The notes beneath the pieces are model-generated. The model was not told the DNA's origin. It searched no databases and saw only the letters and a list, made by a program, of their open reading frames with translations. Shown in pieces: positions 53,113 to 64,000 of a DNA stretch of 64,000 nt (position 1 is the stretch's first letter; every line of letters starts with the position of its first letter). Origin of the DNA: Ciborinia camelliae. Taxonomy: Eukaryota; Ascomycota; Leotiomycetes; Helotiales; Sclerotiniaceae. The translations under genes and the position numbers were made by a program. The DNA lies in contig JANPYM010000002.1 of the NCBI GenBank assembly GCA_025890175.1, forward strand, positions 1,801,173 through 1,865,172, read 5' to 3'.

Positions 53113-56100
53113 TCCAATAATATATTAAACATTTAATAACTTTTAAGTTAATATTAAATATATAAAAGAATACTTAAATATAATAAAAGAAATAATCGAT
53201 TATTAAAAAAATATATTTGTAAATATTATTATTAATAATTGTTTAAAAAAAAGGATTTATAAAATTTATTCCAAAATAATCTATTAACGTTTCAATTATA
53301 ATTTTTAATTAAGTTTATAATTATATAGCAAATCTATATTCTATATATTTCAAGTATTTTAAATAATAATCAATTATATTTTTAATTATAATAAATTAAT
53401 AAAGATTATAAAGTTTTTATATAAATATTTATAAAACAAAATGACTAAACAAATTATAAGCTTTATACAAAATTAATACAATTTCTATTTCGAATATATA
53501 TTGTTTTTATATATTTCAAAAAATATAATATAAAATATCTTTATCGAATAATTTATATTTAAAATATTTGTAATCAAAAATTGCTTATTAAAGTTTATTA
53601 AATTTATTTAAAACCTATTTATATTTATAAAAATAATAAATATTAAAAAACTATTTTGATAATTCATATAATAAAATGATTTTAATCAAATTATTAAAAA
53701 TATTTCTAAAATATAATTATATTTATATTTAAAAAAGGTTTTTAATTAATCAAAAACTTTTTATTCATTTTATCTATTTATATTTGATTTTAATTTTTAA
53801 TATTATAAATTTAATTAAATTTTTATATTATAATAATTTAAAAATTGTTTATATTAATTCTTTATATTCTTTTTTATCATTTTTCTATATCTATATTAAT
53901 ATTTTATTTATAAATTCAATATTATTAAATTTCTAAATATTTAATATATTCTAATAATTTAGATTTATAAAAATTGTTTGGAATAAAATATTAATTATTT
54001 TGTTTTTAATATTAAAAATATATTAGATTTTAATATTTAATATTTGAAACTTTAATATTTATCAAATATAAATGTTTTTATAAAAAATATAATTTAAAAA
54101 GAAAATTATAAATTGATAATTTATTAAAATAATATTAATATTATTAAGATTTTGTAATATATAATCAAATTTCCAAGAAAATTTAATAATAATATAAAGT
54201 TTACATTTGTAAATATTATAATATTGTTATAAATTTATAAATATAAATGAATTATAAAAAATAAAAATCTTAACGCTTTTTTTTATTTAAATAATAATAT
54301 ATTTATTAATATAAACTAAAACGTTTAAATAAAGTTTAACAAATTAATTTAATTTATAACTATATATTTCAATAACAATAAAACAGAATTCTTTTAAAAA
54401 ATCGAAAACTAATTATTTACAATCTCTTTATTATCATTTAATATTCTAAAATATCAACTAAAATAATAGTTTAAAAATTTTTGCAAAGTTTTTAATCTAT
54501 CGATATGTAATATCAAATTTTTTTTTAAAAATTTCAATATTATAAATGTTTTAAAAAACAAATCAATTCTAAATTTTTTCTACTTTTTTTTTTTTAATTT
54601 TTACAATATCTTTTAAATTATAAAAAAGATTTAAAACAAATACTTTATATTTAAATAACTTTATCTTTTTAAAAAATAATTTAAATATAAATCAAAATAT
54701 ATATAAAAAAATTTTTTTTTTCAAGAATATATATATTTTATTAAAATTCTTAATACCCATAAAAATATTATTTATATAAAAACTGTATTTAAACAAATCA
54801 TTTTTTTTTGATTAAAATTAAAAATAAAGATTTAAACCTAATAGAATTAATATTATTGATTTTTATCGAAATTAATAAAAATAGAATTTTTTTTAAAATT
54901 AAATATATTATTTTAATTATTAAAAAATCTACAGATTATATTTTTTAAAATATATAAATAAATTATAATTATTTAATTCCGATAATAATAAATACAAAAT
55001 AATGTTTATATTGATAATGAATTAAAATAACCTAATAATTATATTTGAAATTGAAAATATAATATAAATTATAATTTAATTAAACTAAAAAATTGTAAAT
55101 TTTATTTATTAATTTAAAATAATATTTAAAAAGATTTTCAATAATATTATTATAATTAAAAATAATTTGTATTTTTACCTATAAATTAAGGTTTTTAAAT
55201 TTATTTTTGTTAATTAGGATCGAAATTATATTTTAATCTAAAAATTAATTATTTGCAATTATTATATATTTATATATATTATATAATAATTCTTTTTTAA
55301 TAATTTTTTAAAGCTAATATTTTTATCCTAAAGATTATCTTTTCTATACTTTGATTTTAAATAACTTAATATTTTTTTTAAAATGTATTTTATATTTATA
55401 TAAATCTATAAATAGAATATACTATAATTCAATAATATTCAAATCCTAATAAATATATAATAATTATAAAATCTTTTTTTATAATAATATATTTAGAATT
55501 TCCGGATTTAATTTAATTTTAATAAAAATAAATTATTTTTTTATAATTAAAATTAATTTTAAAAATAAAGCTTTTCGTTTTATATATCAATTTATTAAAA
55601 ATAATTTTTTTATAAATTTTTTTTTTTAAAGTTATTAATTTTTAATATTAATAAATTTAATAAATATAATATTTTAAATTTATTATTTAATAAATATTTA
55701 ATTATTAAAAATGTTTATAATTATATTTAAAAATATATTAAATTTAATATATATAAAAAAATGTAAATGTTAATTATATTCGAAAATCATATGATTTTTC
55801 TTTTTGATTGTATAAAATAATACAAATAATAAAATATAAAAACGAAATAATATATTGTAATATTTTTATTTATAAAAATTAGAATCAAAACTTAAATTGG
55901 AATTAATAATTGAATAAAATATGTTTTTTTATTTAAAATTATAATCGAAAATAAGGATATATTATAAGTTAATGTAAAAATCAAAATTGGGGTTTTTGTA
56001 TTTTTAAAATCAATATAAACTATTGGTTTATAAATAAAATTGTTAATAAAATAAAATAAAAATAAATAAAATAAAAATAAAAATGAATTAATATAAATTT

Positions 56101-57829
56101 TTAGAGTTTTATTATTTAATAATATTATATATTTAAATATTATTATTTTTGATAAAAATGATAAGGTATAATTATTTTTTTTTATTTTATAATTTATTTT
56201 TATAATTAAGATTTTATAAAACTTTTTAATAATTTGTTTAAATTAAATATAAATATTTATTAATACTTTTATATTGTATTTAAAACATTTTAATTTTTTA
56301 TATTTAATAAATTATAATTATTTTTAAAGGTTTCAAAATTAATATTAAAATTATTTTTAAAAACAGAAATAAAATTAATATATAAAAATATAATAATTTA
56401 AAAATTATAATAAAACTATTATTTTTTTTAATATTAATTTAAATAATTAATTTGCAAATAAAAATTTTAATATTAATATTATATAATTATAAAAAGTTTA
56501 AAAACAAATAAAATTTATTCTTTTTTTTAAAATTAAAAAATTAAATAAAAATATAAATTTGTTTTCAAATACTATTTATTTTTATTTCAAAAACAATAAA
56601 ATAAAATAAAATATTATTATTGTTATATATAATATTTATATTTAATCCCAAAAAATGATTTAAAATATTTAATAAATATTTATATATATATAAAATCTTT
56701 ATTAAATTATTTAAAATAATATTAAATTCTAATTTTTAATTTGTTTAAAAAATTTTAATTAATAATATTATATATTTAAATCTGTTTTTTTTTAATAAAA
56801 TATAAATAATAATTAAAAATCAAAAAAATTTATAATTAAAATTAATATTTGAAAATAATTTATTTGGATTAATAATAAAGATTTCTTAAAAAATAATAAA
56901 ATTAATTATAATATTTAATTTTTTTTTTTCAATTTAATATTTATTCAAATAAATAATTTTCGAAATTTCTTAAAAAAATCAAAAAATATTTATTATAATT
57001 TTAAAAAATTTATTATAATTTAAATTTTCTTTATTAAAATATAATAATCAATAAGGTTTTTATTTTATTTATTTATAATCTTTTATAAATATTGAAAAAT
57101 ATAAATTAATTTTTTAAATATAACTTTAGATTTGTATTAAATTGCAAAGATTATTTTTTTTAAATAATTATTGTTAATAAAATTCTCAATAATAATATAA
57201 AGTTTTTTCTTAAAAAATTTAATTATAAATATATTCAACTTTATTTTTTTTTTAAAATCGAAATCTTTTTTAAAAATAACTAAAGTTTTAAAATATTTAA
57301 AAAAATTAAAAATAAATAATTTTAAAGTAAAACAAAATAAAGAATATTTATATTCTACCTTAAAAAAATTTAAATTTAAAAATATTATTTTAATTAAAAA
57401 TTTAAATTTATTATTTGCTAAATCTCCGGATTAAATAATTAATCCCATAAAAAATATTGATTAAATATAAAATTATTAATAAAATTATTTAATAATATTA
57501 AAATAAAATTAAATATTTTTTTTATTAAAAATTATTTTTTTTAAATATATTTATTCCCATTCTATTAAAAATTAATTTTTATAATTATATTTAATATATT
57601 TTAATTAACTATATAAAACATATAAAATACCAATAAACTTTTTTATATACTAAACTATACCATTAATATATTAATTTATAAACTAAAATATAAATAAAAT
57701 ATTTATAAAAGATTTGAAAAAGCCATTTTTATTAAATCATTTATTAACTTTAAAATACAATTTATTATTATTTCCTACTAGATTTTATTAATTATTATTA
57801 TAATTATTTTATACAAACTAAAAGTATTA

Positions 57830-58026
57830 AATAAATCACATGCCTACGGTACGCTTGCGCATACGCCGCGCACGGTCGCAACGTGCTGTTTATGGCATCC
57901 CCACACTACAACGTTAGTATACGTTAGCGGGTATATATAATTGATTTATAGTATAGTTTTTAGAGTTTCGAGCCAAATATATTGCATATTATAGTACATT
58001 TGTTTTTTTATTGTTTATAATGATTC
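57830..58026 (-). repeat. repeat A, copy 2 (inverted)
   Basis: The reverse complement aligns with copy 1 over its whole length. At its start GGGCGATAAAG has become AAACAATAAAA: G-to-A only. It abuts copy 3 head to head at the sequence GATTCTGTTGGAATC. Copies 1 and 2 could be terminal inverted repeats of a roughly 5.1 kb DNA transposon, or two solo LTRs in opposite orientation. Confidence 0.78.
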
Positions 58027-58223
58027 TGTTGGAATCACCATAGGCGATAGAGAACAAATATACTATAATATATAATATATTTAACTCAAAGCTTTAAAAA
58101 TTATATTATAAATCAATTATATATACCCACTAACACATACTAGCACTGTAACACGAAGGTGCCGCAAACGATATACTACAACCGTACACGGCATATACGC
58201 AAACATACCGTAAATATATAATT
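58027..58223 (+). repeat. repeat A, copy 3
   Basis: Same orientation as copy 1 and more mutated: CGTACACGGCATATACGCAA against GTGCACGGCGTATACGCAA. Nearly all differences are C-to-T or G-to-A. It ends near CCGTAAATATATAATTTATT. No partner copy is seen to the right within the window. Confidence 0.78.
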
Positions 58224-61200
58224 TATTTAATATTTATAATTATTTAAAATATTGTTTAATCATATAATATACTTTATATAAAATTATATAATCATTTATA
58301 ATTTTATAAAAAAAATATTATTCTTTTATATCATTTTTTTTCCAATATTATATTAATTTTTTTATTTATTATATTCAACCTATTCTATAATCTTAATATT
58401 AATAATATTATTTTTTACTAATTTTTTTAATATATTATATAATTTGAATTTGATTATTATATTAATCGAATTAAAATCTCTATTAATTTATTTAATTTCA
58501 ATAATTTTATAATATTTATAAAATTAACAAAATATTATAATATCGATTATTAATCTTTTTTTTTAAATTATATCTAATTTTATAAAATAATTATATAACA
58601 ATTTGAAATTAATATAAATTATTAAAAATATATTTTAAATAAAAATATTATTAATTATATCTTTAATAATTGTTTTCAAATCAAATTCTAAAGTTATTTT
58701 ATAAAATTTAAAAATTAATATATTTTTTATAATTTATTTATATTTAATTAATAATTAATAAATAATATTAATTTTATTATATTTATTTATAAATATTATA
58801 ATATATTCAATTTAAAATAACAAATTTTAATTATTAATAAAAAAAATATTAATAAAAATAATTAATTAAAATAAATTAATATTAAATAAAATATAACAAA
58901 ATTCTTATATTAAATAATTGATTTATTATTATAAATATTTATTTAATATTTTAATATCCTTTAATTTCGAATTAATTATTTAAATAATAATTGATAAATT
59001 ATATAATACTTCTAATTAATATATTATTGTATTATATATAGTTTAAATTTGATACAAAAAATATTAATTTTTTGATATAACAACTATACAAAATTTTTTT
59101 TAAATACTATATAAATTTATAAATTTAATTTTAATTAATTTAATATTTTTAAATTAATCTTTTTAATTTAAATAAATTATATTATTATTTATTATAAATA
59201 TTTTGTTATTAAATTTTATTAAAATCTTAAATATTAATATTTTATATTTTTTAATTAAAAATTTAGTTTTTTCAAATTATTTTTGTTTTTAATTTACAAA
59301 TTTTTTATTAACAATAATAAATATATTATTAATTTATAAATTAATAATTTTGAAAATAATATCTTTTAATATTATATATATAAAATATAAATTATAAATC
59401 AATTATTTTATTTAAAAAATTTTGATATAATATTTATAATAAATATTAAATCAATAATTTTTAACTTTTGAAATATTATATAACAAATATATTATTTATA
59501 ACAAAAATTTCTTAAAAATTTTTATTTTTAATAAAAATCGAATATAAAATTTTTGGATCAAATTAATTATAATTTAAATATAAATTTGATTAATATTTTA
59601 TTTATAAAAATTAATATTATATTTTATAATTTTTTTAATTATTATTAATATTAATATTATTTATTAATTAATATATTATATTATAAATAATTATATAAAA
59701 ACTATATTTTTGTTTTTGTTTTATTATATTTAAACAATTAATTGTAATTTAGAATATATTTTATTAATTTTAATATATTTAATTTTATTAATAAATTGTA
59801 AATTAAAAATTTTAATATTTAATAATATATTTTTTAATAAAATAAATTCGAAAACTTTGTTTTTTATTAATTTATTAATTTTCTTTTATCTTGATTTTAT
59901 ATAAATTAATAAATTTATTAAATATAATATAAATATTATAATTATAATAAAAATAAATTTTTTATTTAATTTATTAAAATAAAAATTAAAGATTTTTTTA
60001 TTATTTTTTTTATTTAATTAAAAATAAATAAAAATATTAATAATAAATATTAAGTTATTATTGTTTATTTATAAAATCTATATATTTATAATATTTTACA
60101 AATAATATATAAATAAAATAATAATTATTAGCTAAAACAATTAAATATTTTAATTTAATTAAAACAAATTATTATTTAAAAATTGATTTTATTTAATTGA
60201 TTTTTATTATCAAAATAGTTTTATTGAAATAAATTTAAATTTAATAAAATTATTAATTAATTATATTATATAAATCTTATTCATTATATCAAATAATTTG
60301 AATAATTTTATTTATTTATTAATACAATTGTTTTTTTTTTTTATATTAATATTTTAATATTTAAAAACAAATTATATATTAACTTTATATTTAATTTATT
60401 TTATTGTTTTAAAATATTTGATATTATTTATTTAGTTTTTAGTTTATATAATTTATTTATAATTTTTTTAATAATTTTCAATTATTATAATATTAATAAT
60501 ATTGAAATATTAAATTTATTTATTTAAAAGTATATCCTAAAAATTAAAAAAATTTAAAATTAAATTATTAAATTTTATTAAATTATTAATAATTTTAATA
60601 ACTATTTGTAATCTTATTTTTTTAATTATTTTTAATTTTTTTATTTTTTTATTAATAATATTATATATTTATTGTAATATGAAATAATAATATTTAATAA
60701 TTTTAATAAATTAATATATTTTAATTGATATATTTTTGATTTTAATTAATATTATATTAATATATTAAATAAATTTTTTATTAACGAAGTTTTTATTAGT
60801 ATTGTAAACGATATAATTTAAAAATTTTATATATATATTTATTCAATATTTTTTTAAAATATTTTAAATATAGTAAATATTAATATTATTAAGTTATTAA
60901 ATTATTTAGAATTAAATTTTTTTATTAATTATATAAAAAACAGATTTTTTTTTAATATAAAAAATATTTATTATAATTAAATAATTAAAATTAATATTTT
61001 TATAAAAATTGAATTTAAATTTTTTGGGAGATTTTCTGTATTTCTAATAATATTTATAAAATTTAGTAAAATTCTTTAAATTATTTTAAACAATATTTTT
61101 ATATTCCGTTTTTTAAAATATTTGATAAAAACAATAAATTAATAAATATTCAAAATATTTATAAAATTGTTTTAAATTTATATTTATTAAATAATAATTA

Positions 61201-61682
61201 TTAATTTTAATAAAATTCTAAACAAAACTTTATAATTAGATTTTTTAAAATAAAAAGGTATAATTGTTTTTTTGGAATATCGAATATATATCTATTAATA
61301 AAATTAAAATATTTCAAATATTATTGAAATAAATTTTATATTTATTTATATCAATTAATAATAACAAAAATAATATATTAGCTTTTATTATATAAAATTT
61401 AATAATTTTAAAAAACAAATAAAGATTAATAAAATTAATTAATACTATTTATTTAATATCGAAAACAAATTTAATAATATCAATTTTAATTAAATCGATA
61501 TTAATATTTTTGAATATATATTTATAGACCAAATATTGCTCTCGTTTTATTATTAAATATTATATTACACCAAAATCAATTATAATATTATAAAACTTTT
61601 AATTATTATATTTAATTATATAAACCTTAAAAACATTCTCGAAAATATTAAAAAAAAAGAATTATATAAAATCAATATTATC

Positions 61683-61859
61683 TGTTGAAATTAGGTAGAT
61701 CACGTGAAGGTGCAAGTTGTGTGATGTATTTGAAATTACTATAGAACTAAGGTTGAACCTTGTATGCTATTTAAGCTTAAGATAGGGCGCTAAGCCGTAT
61801 TAGGCCTACGGCCCGCTTCGCGGTCCGTACGGCTCATACGGCCCTGGCTACTCTCAACA
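61683..61859. mobile_element. solo LTR, 177 bp, with 5 bp target duplication
   Basis: It begins TGTTGAAATTAG and ends TACTCTCAACA, so it has the TG...CA ends and short inverted TGTTGA/TCAACA terminus of an LTR. TTATC directly flanks both sides (61678-61682 and 61860-61864), a typical 5 bp integrase target duplication. It carries CACGTG and a GC-rich palindromic stretch (61806-61846). It is unmutated compared with the surrounding A/T, so it inserted after the neighbourhood was mutated; the internal retroelement was lost by LTR recombination. Confidence 0.85.
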
Positions 61860-62086
61860 TTATCAATTAAAATATATATAAAAAATTAATTAAAGAAATC
61901 CATTATAATCGCTTTGCTATTAATCGATCTATATAAAATAAAAAACATATTAAATTTTTTATTTTTATTAAAATCCAATTTATATTATTTAAAAAAAATA
62001 TTAATCTTATTATTAATAATATTTTATAAAATCGATTTTTTATAATTTAAAAAAAATTGTTCAAATATTTTATTAAATTTATTATT

Positions 62087-62239
62087 GTCAGGGTGTGGAT
62101 CCACTGGGTGGGTCCATAGGGGTAATCCACGGTGTGGATCCCTGCTGGCAGGGTTTATATAGTAAAACAACTATTCCAGATCCCAATCTGGAATACTCCA
62201 CGCTTTTGTGGCGCAGTAGTAAAATTGTTCACCCCTGAC
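62087..62239. mobile_element. short TIR element with hairpin and A-box, copy 1
   Basis: It starts GTCAGGGTGTGGATCC and ends GTTCACCCCTGAC, so the ends are imperfect inverted repeats (GTCAGGG-TG). Inside, TATTCCAGAT and ATCTGGAATA form a perfect 10 bp stem with a 4 nt loop. Near the end GTGGCGCAGTAGTAA resembles a Pol III tRNA A-box. The element is 153 bp. No clear target duplication. It could be a MITE or a SINE-like element. Confidence 0.7.
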
Positions 62240-62443
62240 ACTGTATTCCAGATTAATTGGTCGATATGTTCTGAGATCAGTTCTTGGCGAGGATATACCA
62301 CTTTGAATCATTTTAGATTAATTTTTAACTTGATTTAATTGTAACTATAAATGCTTCCCACTCTTGTCGTGTAAACTCATCCTTAATTGAACCGGTGGTC
62401 CAAGGGTCTGAACCAGGGGGTTCAGGCTAAGACGGGGGTAAAT
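62240..62443. other. unmutated spacer between the two short elements
   Basis: 204 bp of normal composition inside A/T-only DNA. It opens with ATTCCAGATTAATTGG, echoing the hairpin arm of the flanking elements, and ends with GGGGGTTCAGGCTAAGACGG, faintly like a Pol III B-box. That it escaped mutation together with both elements suggests one composite insertion from 62087 to 62596. Confidence 0.5.
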
Positions 62444-62596
62444 GTCAAGGTGTAGATTCATTGGGTGAGTCCACAGGGGTAATCCACGGTATGGATCCCT
62501 GCTGGCAGGGTTTATATAGTAGAACAACTATTCCAAATCCCAATCTGGAATACTCCACGTTTTTGTGGCGCAGTGGTAAAGTTGTTCACCCCTGAC
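62444..62596. mobile_element. short TIR element with hairpin and A-box, copy 2
   Basis: Direct-repeat copy of 62087-62239, also 153 bp, with the same ends (GTCAAGGTG...CACCCCTGAC) and internal hairpin region. About a dozen differences from copy 1, all transitions, with no insertion or deletion. The A-box here reads GTGGCGCAGTGGTAA, closer to the tRNA consensus than copy 1. Confidence 0.7.
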
Positions 62597-64000
62597 AATT
62601 ATCCAATCCAAAATATTTAATTCTAAATTTTTGTTTTAATATATCTTGTTTTTTTTTATTATATTTAATAAATTAATATTTTAATTATTTGCAAACAAAA
62701 CATTTTTTATTTTTTAAATAAAAATAATTATTATAATTAATATATTTTTTATAATTATTATTATAATTTTTATTATTTTTATATTTTTTATTAAAATAAA
62801 ATATTTTATTTTTTTCAAAATAAACTTTTTTATATATAATAATTGAAAAATGCAAATTTTTAAAAAGAATTAGAATATTTTTAATTGATTTGTAATATAT
62901 AATAAAACAAATTTTAACGATTTAATAAATATTAATAATTTTTTAATAAAAATAATTCAATATTTATAAATTTTTATTTAATTTTTTTTATAAATAATAA
63001 AATTTATTAATTATAATTTATAAATATTTTTCAATAATTTTTTTTTTTGTTTTTAATAATTATTATAATAAATATTATATTTTCCTAATAATATAATATT
63101 TTTTATTTATATTTATTATTTTTAAATATTAAAACAATTATATAATATATTCCCTTTAATTTTTAAAATATATTATTAAAATTTATATAATAATAATCAA
63201 ATATTATTTTTATTAATATTATTAAAAAAATCTTTATTTAAAAAATATAATTAATATTAATTTTTTAATAATAATTAATAAAAATAAAAAATTTAAAATC
63301 AAAATTGTTATTTTAATTAATATATTTTTTAAAAATATTATATAATTTATTAAAATTATTAAAATCATAATTAATATTCGAAATTTTAATAAAACTAATA
63401 TTTAATAATTTTGATTTTTTTAGTTTTTTAAATTAATATTTTTATAAATAAAATAATATCGAATTCGAATTATTATTATTATTAAAATTATTATTTAAAA
63501 AATTATTAAATAATTTTTTAAAAAATCAAAATAATTTATTAAATTTTTAAAACTTAATAAAAACAATATTATTTTTAAAAATAATGTTATTTTTTTAAAA
63601 ATTAACCTTATTTTTTTTTAATAAAACTTTAAATAATTTTAATAAAATTAAAAATAATTTAAATTTAATTGATAATTCGAGTTTTGTAATATCTCAATAT
63701 TTGGATATATTTTGTAATAAAAAATATAAATTTTTTTTTTATCGATTTTTTTGTTTTTAAATATTTATAATATAAATAATTATAATAAAGGGTTTTTAGT
63801 TTAAAATTAATTAAGTTTTATTATTAAAAAATCGAATCCTTAAAAGATTAAAATATTTTAAACAAATAAAATTAAAATATTCTAAATATTAAAATTTTAT
63901 AAAATTAGGGTGTTATAAAAAGATTTTATATTATAATATTTTTTATAATTGTTTAACTTTTTATTTTTATATAAAAAAGAATTAATTAATTTTTTTTTTT

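Larger units (their letters stand above)
51680..64000. other. large A/T-only region, RIP-type repeat graveyard
   Basis: From about 51,680 to the window end the sequence is nearly all A and T except for a few islands (52913-53112, 57830-58223, 61683-61859 and 62087-62596), each of which is a repeat described separately. No protein-coding frame of any length survives. In fungi this composition usually marks transposons mutated by RIP, in subtelomeres, centromeres or repeat islands. There is no telomere repeat in view, so which of these it is remains open. Confidence 0.85.

Noticed and set aside
62132..62338. 68-codon frame across the short TIR element
   Set aside because: It spans the element boundary and is broken in the second copy.

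Overview
The window is nuclear DNA from a filamentous ascomycete. The protein genes are broken by short introns of about 47-100 nt with GT..AG ends and CTAAC/CTGAC-type branch sites. Intergenic DNA is full of the palindrome TACCTAGGTA and of simple repeats, and long A/T islands look like the product of repeat-induced point mutation (RIP). Gene content and style suggest Leotiomycetes, probably Sclerotiniaceae (Botrytis-like); that placement is inference. A run of 10 Ns at 35955-35964 shows that this is a scaffold.

Positions 1-34,820 are a conserved housekeeping block separated by long gene-poor spacers: a Ser-rich single-pass membrane protein (minus), a small SAM-like protein (plus), a RAD5-type SWI/SNF-RING repair helicase (minus) divergent from an NDUFAF6-like complex I assembly factor (plus), a possible small Cys-rich gene (minus), a PHO8-type vacuolar alkaline phosphatase (minus), ribosomal protein eL34 (minus) divergent from the spliceosome core protein PRP8 (plus), and after about 5 kb without a gene a two-SANT/Myb nuclear protein (plus). 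I resolved exon structures by joining conserved residues across splice sites. RAD5 carries one extra G in a G6 run near its 3' end.

Positions 34,821-38,244 are low-complexity GT/GA-rich DNA, microsatellites and a 0.55 kb A/T island. Positions 38,245-48,988 look like a decayed diterpenoid-type locus. A bifunctional class II/class I diterpene cyclase (CPS/KS type, open throughout, with unusual residues in both metal/acid motifs) is followed by two broken cytochrome P450 5' ends, a thiamine-diphosphate enzyme pseudogene with an internal deletion and a nonsense codon, the 3' half of a P450, and an apparently intact nine-exon laccase.

From about 51,680 to the end the DNA is almost pure A/T and without genes. 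The only GC-bearing islands there are repeats: three copies of a roughly 200 bp repeat (two bracketing about 5 kb in inverted orientation), a clean 177 bp solo LTR with a 5 bp target duplication, and a tandem pair of about 153 bp elements with terminal inverted repeats, an internal hairpin and a tRNA-like A-box. Differences between repeat copies are mostly C/G to T/A transitions, as expected of RIP.
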